From Ruminococcus sp. (GTDB lineage: Bacteria > Bacillota > Clostridia > Oscillospirales > Acutalibacteraceae), in contig JAMPDR010000003.1 in NCBI GenBank assembly GCA_023665555.1, positions 1-64,000 on the forward strand: a stretch of 64,000 bases of DNA, read 5' to 3'. Below are positions 1 to 9,419 of the stretch, one piece after another. The notes beneath the pieces are model-generated. The model saw only the letters and a program-made list of their open reading frames with translations, was not told the origin of the DNA and did no database searches. How positions within the stretch are numbered: position 1 is the stretch's first letter; the number at the start of each line of letters is the position of its first letter. A program made the translations under genes and the position numbers.

Positions 1-79
1 TTTTGCCGCTGACTTAATTGGGCGATTTAATCATCGTTTTCTTAGAACATTTAGCGGAGATAGATTTTATGAAGTATGA
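1..79 (+). other. Tail of an upstream gene, reading frame undecided
   Basis: The window begins just upstream of dxs. In Firmicutes with this gene order the preceding gene is usually ispA (polyprenyl synthase), so these bases probably hold its 3' end. Stops occur in all three frames: TGA at 10-12, TAA at 15-17 and TGA at 77-79. The last would overlap the dxs start by 11 bases. Too few codons are visible to choose a frame or confirm the family. Confidence 0.35.
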
Positions 80-1922
80 AATTCTGGAGAATATAAAGTC
101 GCCAAACGACATAAAATCAATGTCGTTTGATAAACTTGCTATACTTGCAGATGAAATTAGAGCAAAAATGATTGAAACCGTTTCTAAAAACGGAGGGCAT
201 CTTGCATCTAATCTCGGTGCTGTTGAACTTACAATTGCAATGCATTTGGTTTTTAATTCACCTGATGATCAAATAGTTTTTGATGTCGGACATCAATGCT
301 ATACACATAAGCTGCTTACCGGGAGATATGCTCAGTTTGATACAATAAGAACAAAGGGCGGACTTTCAGGATTTTGCCGTCCGAATGAAAGTGAACATGA
401 CATATTTTTCAGCGGTCATAGCGGTACTTCGGTTTCTGCGGGACTGGGACTTGCTGAAGCAAAGAAAATCAACAATGATAATCACTGCGTAATTTCAGTT
501 ATCGGTGATGGATCTTTCACAGGCGGAATGGTCTATGAAGCGCTCAATAACGGTGGCAGAAGCGGAACAAAACATATAATAATTCTCAACGATAATAAAA
601 TGTCAATTTCCGAAAATGTCGGTGCTTTTGCAAAATATCTTGCAATAATACGCTCAAGGCCGGAGTATTATAACCTTAAAGCTACAACTGAACAAAGAAT
701 CAACACGATTCCCGGAATCGGAAAGAGATTGACTCAAAAGTTATATGATATTAAAACGGACATAAAGAATAGAATATATTCTCAAAGTACCTTTTTTGAG
801 GATTTGGGATACAGATATATGGGACCTATTGACGGTCACGACATTGAACTTTTGGCAAATGCGCTTGAAACGGCAAAGAATATCGATGTTCCTGTTTTGT
901 TGCATGTTAATACGGTGAAAGGCAAGGGGTATGATTTTGCCGAAAAGTCACCGAGCATTTTTCACGGCATATCTAAATTTGATATCAATACAGGTGAACC
1001 TGTTCATTCCGGAGAAAGTTTTTCATCGAAGTTTGGTGAGTATCTTTGTGACCATGCGGTTAAGGATGATTCAATTTGTGCAATTACTGCTGCAATGGGA
1101 CTTGGAACAGGGCTTGAAAAATTCAGACGTGAGCATCCGTCACGCTTTTTCGATGTTGGAATTGCCGAAGAACATGCCGTAACATTTGCATCCGGACTTG
1201 CAAAAAACGGACTCCGTCCGGTTTTTGCAGTATATTCAACTTTTCTTCAAAGATGTTATGATCAGATTGTTCATGATGTTTCACTTCAAAAACTGAAAAT
1301 TATTTTTGCAATAGACAGAGCAGGCTTTGTCGGTGAGGACGGCGAAACGCATAACGGATTAATGGATGTACCGTTTCTTAACACAATACCGGAAATAGTT
1401 ATATATTCTCCGTGCGGATTCAGGTCGCTTTGTGCAGATATAAACAATGCGTTTTACGCTGATAAATATTCAGTTGCTATAAGATATCCGAGAGGGTCTG
1501 AATCTGAACTTGTCAATAAACTAAACTTTGGTCAGATCGAATTTGCGACTTATGGTGATACGGAAAGTGACACTGTTATTGTTACATACGGAAGAATCAC
1601 ATCTAACGCTGTTGAAGCTGTTGACCGTTTGAATGAAAACGGAAGAAAAATAATGCTGTTGTCGCTTAATAAAATAAAACCGATACCGAAAGAAGCTATT
1701 GAAATTATTAAAGTTAAGAAACATGTATACTTCTTTGAAGAAGGACTGAAAAGCGGCGGTGTCGGTGAAAAACTTGCCCTTATATTACTTGAAAAAGGAT
1801 TTAAAGGAGAGTATCATTTAACTGCCGTGGAAGATAAATTTGTAAGTCAGGCAACAGTTTCGGAACTTTTGCAGGAATATAAACTTGACACTCAGGGAAT
1901 GGTCGATATTATCGGAGAATGA
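69..1922 (+). CDS. dxs: 1-deoxy-D-xylulose-5-phosphate synthase
   Basis: Thiamine-diphosphate enzyme condensing pyruvate with glyceraldehyde 3-phosphate to DXP, the first step of the MEP isoprenoid pathway; it also feeds thiamine and pyridoxal synthesis. The frame is open from position 18, but ATG 69 is chosen because GCGGAG lies about 10 bases upstream and the product (617 residues) has the family length. Visible hallmarks are DVGHQCYTHKLLTGR, the ThDP/Mg motif GDGSFTGGMVYEALN and the transketolase pyrimidine domain with GIAEEHAVTFASGLA. The C-terminal transketolase domain is complete. It heads the dxs-tlyA-nadK-argR-recN run and is followed by tlyA after 16 bases. Confidence 0.97.
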   Translation: MKYEILENIKSPNDIKSMSFDKLAILADEIRAKMIETVSKNGGHLASNLGAVELTIAMHLVFNSPDDQIVFDVGHQCYTHKLLTGRYAQFDTIRTKGGLSGFCRPNESEHDIFFSGHSGTSVSAGLGLAEAKKINNDNHCVISVIGDGSFTGGMVYEALNNGGRSGTKHIIILNDNKMSISENVGAFAKYLAIIRSRPEYYNLKATTEQRINTIPGIGKRLTQKLYDIKTDIKNRIYSQSTFFEDLGYRYMGPIDGHDIELLANALETAKNIDVPVLLHVNTVKGKGYDFAEKSPSIFHGISKFDINTGEPVHSGESFSSKFGEYLCDHAVKDDSICAITAAMGLGTGLEKFRREHPSRFFDVGIAEEHAVTFASGLAKNGLRPVFAVYSTFLQRCYDQIVHDVSLQKLKIIFAIDRAGFVGEDGETHNGLMDVPFLNTIPEIVIYSPCGFRSLCADINNAFYADKYSVAIRYPRGSESELVNKLNFGQIEFATYGDTESDTVIVTYGRITSNAVEAVDRLNENGRKIMLLSLNKIKPIPKEAIEIIKVKKHVYFFEEGLKSGGVGEKLALILLEKGFKGEYHLTAVEDKFVSQATVSELLQEYKLDTQGMVDIIGE

Positions 1923-1938
1923 AAAGCGGGGAATTTTA

Positions 1939-2760
1939 GTGACAAACAAAACAAGACTTGATGTTGCAATGGTTGACAGAGGTTTAATTGAAAGCCGTGA
2001 AAAGGCAAAGGCACTTATCATGGCAGGACAGGTCTATGTCAATAATATGAAGTCGCTGAAAGCCGGTCTTAACGTTAAGGATGGCGACTGCATTGAAATA
2101 AGAGGAGAAAAAATGCCTTATGTCAGCCGCGGCGGATATAAGCTTGAAAAAGCGGTTAATGAATTCGGTCTGCGGCTTGAGAATTGCATATGCATGGATA
2201 TCGGCGCTTCAACAGGCGGATTTACGGACTGTATGCTGATAAACGGTGCAAGCAAAGTATATTCCATTGATGTAGGTTATGGTCAGCTTGCGTGGAAACT
2301 TCGCACAGATGAGCGTGTTGTAAACCTGGAAAGAACTAACTTTCGATATGTCACGCATGAACTTGTGCCGGAAGAAATTGATTTTGCCAGCGTTGATGTA
2401 TCCTTTATTTCACTCAGGCTCATTTTGCCTGTTATGCATTCAATTTTGAAACACGGCGGCGAAGCAGTGTGTCTAATAAAGCCGCAGTTTGAAGCCGGAA
2501 AAGATAAAATCGGCAAAAACGGTGTTGTTCGTGAAATAGAAACTCACCTTGAAGTTGTTAATAAGATTTATGATTTTGTTCTTGAAAACGGATTTTCAGT
2601 GTTGAATCTCGATTTCTCGCCGATTAAAGGACCGCAGGGCAATATTGAATATCTGATATATATCAAAAAAGCTGATGAACCTGTTAGCTTGCTTGAAACT
2701 ACAACCGAGCAAATTGTCAGAAAATCTCACGAGGTACTTAACGGAGGCAAAGCTTTATGA
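1939..2760 (+). CDS. tlyA: TlyA family rRNA (cytidine-2'-O)-methyltransferase
   Basis: Predicted ribosomal RNA 2'-O-methyltransferase of the TlyA/hemolysin A family (273 residues). An N-terminal S4 RNA-binding domain (TRLDVAMVDRGLIESREKA, about residues 4-60) is followed by an FtsJ-like SAM methyltransferase domain with motif I DIGASTGGFTDC and VDVSFISL. GTG 1939 is chosen because GCGGGGA sits 6-7 bases upstream and it starts right at the S4 domain; the frame itself opens at 1885 inside dxs. It ends in an ATGA overlap with nadK, so the two are probably translationally coupled. The hemolysin name is historical; RNA modification is the supported role for the family. Confidence 0.93.
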   Translation: MTNKTRLDVAMVDRGLIESREKAKALIMAGQVYVNNMKSLKAGLNVKDGDCIEIRGEKMPYVSRGGYKLEKAVNEFGLRLENCICMDIGASTGGFTDCMLINGASKVYSIDVGYGQLAWKLRTDERVVNLERTNFRYVTHELVPEEIDFASVDVSFISLRLILPVMHSILKHGGEAVCLIKPQFEAGKDKIGKNGVVREIETHLEVVNKIYDFVLENGFSVLNLDFSPIKGPQGNIEYLIYIKKADEPVSLLETTTEQIVRKSHEVLNGGKAL

Positions 2761-3614
2761 AAATTGCAATCAATGTTAACCTCACCAGAGATAACGCATA
2801 TGAAGTGACTAATGGTGTTCTTGATGAATTAAACAAGTTGAGTGCCCGGATACTTATGCCTGAAGAATACAGACAGTATTTCAACAGAGATGATGTTATT
2901 TTTAAGGATAAAGATGATGCTGTCAGAGAATGTGATGTTCTCATTTCAATCGGCGGTGACGGAACGTTCATACATGCTGCGCATGATGCGGCAAAATATG
3001 ATAAAGAAATTCTCGGCATCAATGCAGGTACATTAGGTTTTCTTGCGGGACTTGAAAAACATGAACTTTCACTTTTAAGAAATCTTATTGGCGGTGAATA
3101 CAGCATTGATAAAAGAATGATGCTGTGTGCTGAACATTACAGCGATGATGCGCTCATTGATAAATATTATTGTCTTAATGATGTTGTGGTTGCCAGAGGA
3201 ATGTCGCTTCGGCTTTGTGAAATAAATGTCAATTGCGACGGAAAAAAAGTTAATAACTATTATGGCGATGGCTTAATTGTCAGCACTCCGACCGGGTCAA
3301 CCGCATATTCACTTTCCGCAGGTGGTCCGGTTGTTGAACCGACGATTGAAAGCATCATAATAACACCGATTTGCACACATTCGCTTTTTGCGCGCTCGCT
3401 TATATTCAAGCCGGAATCTGTGATTGAGTTAAGTGTTACAAACCGTGATCTGTCTTTACCTATTGTCAGTTGCGATGGTGAGCAGTCGGTTGAAGTCGGT
3501 GCAAACAGTAAGTTGATTATCAGACGTGCAGAAAGATATCTAAAAATCATCAGAATAAAGGCGGACAGTTTTACCGATGTTCTCTCTAACAAGTTGATTG
3601 AGAGAAGAGCCTGA
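2757..3614 (+). CDS. nadK: NAD kinase
   Basis: ATP (or polyphosphate) dependent NAD+ kinase making NADP+, cytosolic, 285 residues. It shows the diagnostic ISIGGDGTFIHAAHDA nucleotide loop, NAGTLGFLAGLE and PTGSTAYSLSAGGPVV. The start codon overlaps the tlyA stop (ATGA), typical of coupled translation in this conserved operon. The stop lies 13 bases before the argR ATG, and the argR ribosome binding site sits in that gap. Confidence 0.96.
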   Translation: MKIAINVNLTRDNAYEVTNGVLDELNKLSARILMPEEYRQYFNRDDVIFKDKDDAVRECDVLISIGGDGTFIHAAHDAAKYDKEILGINAGTLGFLAGLEKHELSLLRNLIGGEYSIDKRMMLCAEHYSDDALIDKYYCLNDVVVARGMSLRLCEINVNCDGKKVNNYYGDGLIVSTPTGSTAYSLSAGGPVVEPTIESIIITPICTHSLFARSLIFKPESVIELSVTNRDLSLPIVSCDGEQSVEVGANSKLIIRRAERYLKIIRIKADSFTDVLSNKLIERRA

Positions 3615-3627
3615 AAGGAGATACGAA

Positions 3628-4086
3628 ATGAAAAAAAACAGACATGACGCGATTCTTGCTTTGATTGAAAAGGAAGATATTGCAACACAGGAAGAACTTA
3701 TGCTGAAGCTCAATGAAATGGGATATAAAGTAACACAGGCAACCGTTTCAAGGGACATTAAGTCGCTTAAGCTGGTTAAATCTCCGGTTGCTGACGGTCA
3801 GTATAAATATTCCTATGTGAAAAATGATAACATAGACTTTTCAAGCAAGTATTTCTCAATTTTATCGCACTCTGTTGTGCACGTTGATTATGCTATCAAC
3901 ACTGTTGTTATAAAATGCTATGCCGGTATGGCTCAGGCGGCCTGCGCTGCTGTTGACAGCATGGCTGCGGAAAAAATTGTCGGTACACTTGCAGGTGATG
4001 ATACAATTTTTGTGCTTTGCCGCACAGAGCAGGCAGCTGCTGAATTTTCCGCATGGATTAAAAAATTCTTAGCGGCTGCTGAATAA
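3628..4086 (+). CDS. argR: Arginine repressor ArgR/AhrC
   Basis: Arginine-responsive regulator of arginine biosynthesis and catabolism genes. The N-terminal winged helix (ATQEELMLKLNEMGYKVTQATVSRDIKSL) is followed by the C-terminal arginine-binding and hexamerization domain ending with GTLAGDDTIFVLCR, matching the family GTIAGDDTI signature. At 152 residues it has the family length. ATG 3628 is used because AAAGGAGA lies about 7 bases upstream; the upstream in-frame start at 3598 lies inside nadK. Its place between nadK and recN is the classic Firmicute arrangement. Confidence 0.95.
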   Translation: MKKNRHDAILALIEKEDIATQEELMLKLNEMGYKVTQATVSRDIKSLKLVKSPVADGQYKYSYVKNDNIDFSSKYFSILSHSVVHVDYAINTVVIKCYAGMAQAACAAVDSMAAEKIVGTLAGDDTIFVLCRTEQAAAEFSAWIKKFLAAAE

Positions 4087-4141
4087 ACAAAGATTATTAA
4101 GAAGGGGTTTTGTCTGTAACAATACAGATATACGATGTCTT

Positions 4142-5815
4142 ATGCTAACTAATCTTAAAATTGAAAACGTTGCAGTAATCGAAAGTGCAAATATCACTTT
4201 TGATGATGAACTTAATATACTTACAGGTGAAACTGGCGCCGGTAAGTCAATTGTCATTGATTCAATTAATGCAATTCTTGGTGAAAGAACTTCAAAAGAA
4301 CTTGTGCGTGACGGTGCATCCAATGCTAAAGTAACAGCCTTTTTTGAAGATATTTCTGATACTGTAAAGGCATCTCTTGAAGAACTTGAAATTGACTGCG
4401 AAGATGATAACAGCCTTTTGATAACACGCACCATTACAGCTGATGGCAGAAGTTCATGCCGTGTAAACGGGCAGCCAATCACTGTTTCCATGCTGAAAAA
4501 AATCGGTGTTGATTTAATCACAATCTGCGGTCAGCATGATAGTCAGAAGCTGCTGCAAAAGGAAAGTCATATAACTTATATTGATACGCTTGCAGGTATT
4601 GATTTTCTGAAAGATGAATACCGTATGCAATATCGCAAACTGATTAAATTGAAACGCGAACTTTTATCAATAAAGCAGGATGAAAGTGATAAAGTACAAC
4701 GTCTTGAATTTTTAAAATATCAGATTGATGAACTTCAAAATGCCAATATAACAATTGGTGAACGTGATGAATTGCTTGCCGAAAAGAAAAAAATACAAAA
4801 TCGTGAGAAAATCATATCTTCATTATACAACGCTCACAGAATTTTAAACGGCGATGAAAATACAGCGGGATTGATGGATTCGCTTTATAATTTAAGCAGC
4901 TTTTTGGCTCAATTGAGTGATTATCACGCACAATTTGAAACATATGAAAAGTCAATCGATAACTTTCGTTATGAAATGGAAGATTGTGTATCTGCTCTCA
5001 GCAGTGAAATATCATCAATGGATGACAACGATATTGATATTGACAGCATTGAAGAACGTCTTGACTTGCTGTATCGTCTTTCAAGAAAATATGGCAGCAG
5101 CGAAGAAGAGATGTTGGATTATCTCGAAAAAATCACAAATGAATATGATTCAATCATAACAAGTGATGAGCGCGTGCTTGAACTTGAAAGTGAGATTGAT
5201 AAACTTAGTGTTGATGTTCTTGAAAAAGCAAAGGCAATCTCTGATAAAAGGAAAGCATTTGCAACGCAATTTGAAATTGATGTAATGGCTGAACTTGAAT
5301 ATCTTGACATGCGTGGTGCTCGTTTCAAGGTGTTGTTTAACGAAACCTCACCGCAGGAAAACGGAATTGATGAAATTGAATTCCTTATCAGTGCAAACTC
5401 CGGTCAAGAACCTAAGACGCTTTCAAAAATTGCATCAGGCGGTGAACTTTCAAGAGTTATGCTTGCAATCAGATGTGTGATTTCCGGAAGTGAAAATATC
5501 GGCACAATGATATTTGATGAAATTGACACAGGTGTCAGCGGAAGAGCCGCACATAAGATAGCATACAAGCTAAAGCAGATATCAAATGGCAGACAGGTTA
5601 TTTGTGTCACACATCTTGCGCAAATTGCTGCCGCTGCAAACAATCATCTTTTCATTGAAAAGAACACTGTTGACAGCAAGACATATACCGTTGTTAAAAA
5701 ACTTGACGGTGAGCAGAGGATAAGTGAAATTGCAAGAATCATCGGCGGAGATGTTATAACCGATGCGACTCTTATGTCTGCAAGAGAATTGATTGACTTT
5801 GCAGATAAATCTTGA
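4142..5815 (+). CDS. recN: DNA repair protein RecN
   Basis: SMC-like ATPase acting early in double-strand break repair. The 557 residues include Walker A GETGAGKSIVIDSI, a long central coiled coil, the ABC signature ASGGELSRVMLAIR and Walker B FDEIDTGVSGRAA, followed by CVTHLAQIAA. No good Shine-Dalgarno precedes ATG 4142. The 55-base gap after argR carries a small inverted repeat (CTGT/ACAG), so expression may depend on the upstream operon or on a separate weak site. No LexA box was recognized. Confidence 0.96.
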   Translation: MLTNLKIENVAVIESANITFDDELNILTGETGAGKSIVIDSINAILGERTSKELVRDGASNAKVTAFFEDISDTVKASLEELEIDCEDDNSLLITRTITADGRSSCRVNGQPITVSMLKKIGVDLITICGQHDSQKLLQKESHITYIDTLAGIDFLKDEYRMQYRKLIKLKRELLSIKQDESDKVQRLEFLKYQIDELQNANITIGERDELLAEKKKIQNREKIISSLYNAHRILNGDENTAGLMDSLYNLSSFLAQLSDYHAQFETYEKSIDNFRYEMEDCVSALSSEISSMDDNDIDIDSIEERLDLLYRLSRKYGSSEEEMLDYLEKITNEYDSIITSDERVLELESEIDKLSVDVLEKAKAISDKRKAFATQFEIDVMAELEYLDMRGARFKVLFNETSPQENGIDEIEFLISANSGQEPKTLSKIASGGELSRVMLAIRCVISGSENIGTMIFDEIDTGVSGRAAHKIAYKLKQISNGRQVICVTHLAQIAAAANNHLFIEKNTVDSKTYTVVKKLDGEQRISEIARIIGGDVITDATLMSARELIDFADKS

Positions 5816-5891
5816 CATTGGTAAGTGTTGATTGTATTATATATTTTATCTCGTTTATATTTATTGTTTATTTTGAAAGGATTTTATAATT

Positions 5892-7118
5892 ATGCAGATA
5901 TATGAAGAACTTGTTGCCAGAGGACTTATTGCGCAGGTAACAGATGAAGATGAAATTAAAGAACTTGTAAACACAGGAAAAGCTGTTTTTTATATCGGTT
6001 TTGATCCTACAGCTGACAGCCTTCATGTTGGTCACTTTATGGCGCTTTGCCTTATGAAACGTTTGCAGATGGCAGGCAATAAACCGATTGCCCTCATAGG
6101 TGGCGGCACAGGTATGGTCGGTGACCCGTCAGGTCGTTCCGATATGCGACAGATGATGACAAAAGAACAGATTCAGCATAACTGCGACTGTTTCAAAAAG
6201 CAGATGAGCCGTTTTATTGATTTTTCAGACGGCAAGGCTCTTATGGTAAATAATGCTGACTGGCTGCTTGATCTCAACTATGTTGAACTTCTCAGAGATG
6301 TTGGCTCATGTTTTTCTGTTAATAAAATGCTTGCAGCTGAGTGTTATAAACAGAGAATGGAAAAGGGTTTGAGTTTCCTTGAATTCAATTATATGATCAT
6401 GCAAAGCTATGATTTCTATGAGCTTTACAGAAAGTACGGCTGCAACATGCAGTTCGGCGGTGACGATCAGTGGAGCAATATGCTTGGCGGTACTGAACTT
6501 ATCAGAAAGAAACTCGGTAAAGATGCATATGCAATGACTATTACTCTTTTGCTCAATTCTGAAGGTAAAAAAATGGGCAAAACACAAAAAGGCGCTGTTT
6601 GGCTTGATCCTGAAAAAACAAGTCCGTATGAATTTTATCAGTATTGGCGCAACGTTGCTGATTCCGACGTACTCAAATGTATCCGTATGTTGACATTCCT
6701 GCCGTTAGAAGAAATTGATAAAATGGATTCGTGGGAGGGTAGCCAACTCAACCAAGCTAAAGAGATTCTTGCATTTGAACTTACTAAACTCGTTCACGGT
6801 GAAGAAGAGGCATCCAAGGCTCAGCAGGCTGCTAAGGCGCTTTTTGCAAATGGCAGAAACACTGAGAATATGCCGACTACAACACTTGCCGATGCTGATT
6901 TTACAGATGGTGAAATCACCGTTATTGATGCTATGCTTAAAGCAGGAATAATCAAGTCAAAAGGTGAGGGTAGACGACTGATTGATCAAGGCGGTGTATC
7001 TGTTGATGATGTTAAGGCTGCTGATTTTACGGCAACTGTTAAAAAATCTGACTTTGAAAAAGGCCATGTAATCATCAAAAAAGGCAAAAAGGTATTCCAC
7101 AAATTTATTATTTCTTGA
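5892..7118 (+). CDS. tyrS: Tyrosyl-tRNA synthetase
   Basis: Class Ic aminoacyl-tRNA synthetase (408 residues) charging tRNA-Tyr. The HIGH motif appears as HVGH in [14 protein letters not shown], and the KMSKS loop as KMGKTQKG. Tyrosine-binding residues lie in [20 protein letters not shown]-terminal S4 domain ([14 protein letters not shown]) is present. GAAAGGAT precedes the ATG. No T-box is visible in the 76-base upstream gap, unlike many Firmicute tyrS genes. A hairpin follows at 7130-7165. Confidence 0.97.
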   Translation: MQIYEELVARGLIAQVTDEDEIKELVNTGKAVFYIGFDPTADSLHVGHFMALCLMKRLQMAGNKPIALIGGGTGMVGDPSGRSDMRQMMTKEQIQHNCDCFKKQMSRFIDFSDGKALMVNNADWLLDLNYVELLRDVGSCFSVNKMLAAECYKQRMEKGLSFLEFNYMIMQSYDFYELYRKYGCNMQFGGDDQWSNMLGGTELIRKKLGKDAYAMTITLLLNSEGKKMGKTQKGAVWLDPEKTSPYEFYQYWRNVADSDVLKCIRMLTFLPLEEIDKMDSWEGSQLNQAKEILAFELTKLVHGEEEASKAQQAAKALFANGRNTENMPTTTLADADFTDGEITVIDAMLKAGIIKSKGEGRRLIDQGGVSVDDVKAADFTATVKKSDFEKGHVIIKKGKKVFHKFIIS

Positions 7119-7129
7119 TGACAAATAAA

Positions 7130-7165
7130 CAATTCAGCTGAGCAGATTTCTGTTTGGCTGAATTG
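7130..7165 (+). terminator. Hairpin after tyrS
   Basis: Nine-base arms CAATTCAGC and GCTGAATTG with an 18-base loop, starting 12 bases after the tyrS stop. The T-run is poor, so termination is likely but not certain. Confidence 0.55.
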
Positions 7166-7200
7166 TTATAAAGTTAACAACTTAAAGAAAGGTTTTATTT

Positions 7201-7248
7201 CGGTATGCGGATAAGGCTTTTACTGAGTTTAAATATGCATACCGCAAA
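7201..7248 (+). promoter_or_regulatory. Inverted repeat in the leader of the YhhN gene
   Basis: CGGTATGC and GCATACCG are perfect 8-base arms spaced about 30 bases apart, immediately upstream of the ribosome binding site (AAGGGAG) of the next gene. It could fold in the mRNA leader or be a protein binding site. No known riboswitch was recognized. Confidence 0.35.
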
Positions 7249-7257
7249 GGGAGAAAT

Positions 7258-7974
7258 ATGGAGATTAAGAATTTAACAATAATTGGTTTTGTGTTGGCGG
7301 CATTGATTGAAGTCATTCTTGTGCCTATTTATATCGTGTGTCTTGGCAATAAAAAACCTTATAAGCTAAAGAAAATGATTTGTTCAACACTGTTCATCCT
7401 GTGTGCGATTTTTGCAGTAATCTATCAAGGCGGATTTACGTTCTTTTCCGTTGCAATGCTTATTGGACTTGTGCTTTCATGGATAGGTGATTTATTTCTT
7501 GCAGTCAGTCTTAAAGGAACAATGTTCGTTTGCGGTTTGGCAAGCTTCCTTTTGGCGCATGTTGCCTATGTTGTTTCATATACACGTGCAATTTCAAATG
7601 TATCCGAGAGCGGTGCAGGAATAAAGCTATATGAACTCTTGATTGTTTCTGCAATGCTCATTATGTGCCTTATTGTTAAGAAGAAAGCTAAAATCAAACT
7701 TGATGAAATGGCAATTCCTGTTTTGTTATATGCCCTGACAATCAGTTCGATGCTCGCAAGGGCAATCAGGCTCGGTGTTGAATGTGCTGTTGTCGGTGAT
7801 ATACACGTTTGCATTCTCATGATTGTTGCTGCTGTGTCATTTGTGATTTCAGATGCTGTTCTTGTGTTTATCATTTTCAAAAATATGCACAGCGGAAAAA
7901 CGGAGGGAACAAACCTTATAAGCTATTATCTTGCACAGGTTCTTCTTGCAGGAAGTATCTTTTTTCTTGGATAA
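7258..7974 (+). CDS. YhhN family membrane protein (lysoplasmalogenase-like)
   Basis: Integral membrane protein of 238 residues with about eight hydrophobic segments. The core pattern SWIGDLFLAVSLKGTMFVCGLASFLLAHVAYVVSY matches in layout the YhhN/TMEM86 family (a GD motif, then a membrane segment with a conserved AHxxY). Some members of that family hydrolyse the vinyl ether bond of lysoplasmalogens. Plasmalogens are common in anaerobic clostridia, which fits, but substrate specificity cannot be read from the sequence. GGGAG lies 5 bases before ATG. Confidence 0.72.
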   Translation: MEIKNLTIIGFVLAALIEVILVPIYIVCLGNKKPYKLKKMICSTLFILCAIFAVIYQGGFTFFSVAMLIGLVLSWIGDLFLAVSLKGTMFVCGLASFLLAHVAYVVSYTRAISNVSESGAGIKLYELLIVSAMLIMCLIVKKKAKIKLDEMAIPVLLYALTISSMLARAIRLGVECAVVGDIHVCILMIVAAVSFVISDAVLVFIIFKNMHSGKTEGTNLISYYLAQVLLAGSIFFLG

Positions 7975-8105
7975 GAGTTATATTTTAAGTAAATTGAAGT
8001 ATCGTGCCGTATATTTAAACGGTAATGTATAATTTGGCTCAACATATTGTAACGAACATCAAATTATGTTAAAATTTATTGATTTATCTTTTAAAGGTGA
8101 AATAT

Positions 8106-9404
8106 ATGTTTGATTTTAAAGGCAGCGAACAGACGCAGTCATATATAAAAGACGGCATACGTTATGTTTGCGAAAACTATAAACGAAGGTCACCGGGATC
8201 AAAAAGTGAACGCGACAGTCAGGCATTTTTCAAAAGTGAACTTGAAAAATTCAGCGATCACGTTATCATGGAAGATTTCACACTGCATCCGGCAGCTTTC
8301 ATGGGATTCATTATTATTGCAGTTACACTTTGTCTTGTTGCGGTTGCGCTTTATTGGTTCATGCCGTTTGACGGCAGCATAAGTAAGGCAGGGGAATTTG
8401 TTCTTGCAGCGGTACCTCCTATACTGATTCTTTTCAGTATATTGATGTTTTTATTTGAATTTTTATTTTATGCTGAATTTGTTGATTTCCTTTTTCCGAA
8501 GAAGGTGTCGCGTAATGTTTATGCAGTGCGAAAACCGCAGGGAACACTTAAACGAAGAATTATTTTCGGCGGTCATGCCGATGCTGCAAACGAGTGGACA
8601 TATTCCCTTCACGGTCAGATGAAAACACTTGCTCCCGTTATGGGCGGTTCAATTATAGGCATGTTTGTGATTTTCGTGATAACTCTATCAAGATTTTTGC
8701 ACTCGTTCACACTTGGATTTGTTCCTGTTATTTCCGGTGCATGGAAAGTGCTCGGAATAATTATGTTAATTTTTGTTCCGTTTATTTTCTGCATGTATTT
8801 CTTTATAAATTGGAGAGTTGTTGTTGACGGAGCAAATGACAATTTATCAGCGTGCTATATTGCAATGGGTGTACTTAAAGAAATGGCAGATAATGATTTT
8901 CGTTTTGAAAACACAGAGGTATGCTGTCTGATAACAGGTTCAGAAGAAGCAGGACTTCGCGGTGCAAAGGCTTTTGCAAAAAAACATAAGGATGAATTGA
9001 CTGCTGTTGAAACCGTTGTTATCACGATGGATACTATGCGCGAAATTGAACAACTGCAAATTTATACACAAGGCTGCACGGGAACTGTTAAAGACAGTGA
9101 AGCTGTCGGTGATCTTTTGCACGATGCAGGACTTGCTAACTCAATTGATATGAAGCGTGCTGATGTCTATCCCGGTGCGGTTGATGCAGAAGGATTTTCA
9201 AAGCATAAAATCAGAGCCTGCGGTTTTTGCGGTGTAAACCACGACCCTAAAACGTATTACCATACGCGTAAGGATACATGGACCAACATAAATGAAGAAT
9301 GTATTGATCTTTCACTTGATATCTGCCTTGAAGCTGCAAGATTGTATGATAAAAAAGGCGGTATAGCTTCTTATGAAGCGGCAAGAAAAAGAGTTAAAAA
9401 ATAA
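8106..9404 (+). CDS. Membrane-embedded M28 family metallopeptidase
   Basis: Zinc aminopeptidase-like protein, 432 residues. Candidate metal ligands appear in order: H and D in GGHADAANEW, D in DGANDNLSACY, EE in GSEEAGLRGAKAF, D in VDAEGF and H in YYHTRKDT. The protein contains membrane segments at roughly residues 62-82 and 95-120. A second pair (about 180-245) falls between the first ligand motif and DGANDN, so the hydrolase fold is interrupted by helices. ATG 8106 is preferred over 8079 because AAAGGTG lies upstream. The gene is followed after 15 bases by the GH38 gene, suggesting co-expression. Substrate unknown. Confidence 0.8.
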   Translation: MFDFKGSEQTQSYIKDGIRYVCENYKRRSPGSKSERDSQAFFKSELEKFSDHVIMEDFTLHPAAFMGFIIIAVTLCLVAVALYWFMPFDGSISKAGEFVLAAVPPILILFSILMFLFEFLFYAEFVDFLFPKKVSRNVYAVRKPQGTLKRRIIFGGHADAANEWTYSLHGQMKTLAPVMGGSIIGMFVIFVITLSRFLHSFTLGFVPVISGAWKVLGIIMLIFVPFIFCMYFFINWRVVVDGANDNLSACYIAMGVLKEMADNDFRFENTEVCCLITGSEEAGLRGAKAFAKKHKDELTAVETVVITMDTMREIEQLQIYTQGCTGTVKDSEAVGDLLHDAGLANSIDMKRADVYPGAVDAEGFSKHKIRACGFCGVNHDPKTYYHTRKDTWTNINEECIDLSLDICLEAARLYDKKGGIASYEAARKRVKK

Positions 9405-9419
9405 AAGAGAGGTTGCAAC

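Noticed and set aside
4069-4521. 150-codon minus-strand frame over argR/recN
   Set aside because: Ser-rich shadow of the recN coding region; recN is unambiguous.
7201-7248. Riboswitch before the YhhN gene
   Set aside because: Only one inverted repeat is present and no consensus of a known riboswitch class was recognized, so it is listed merely as an inverted repeat.
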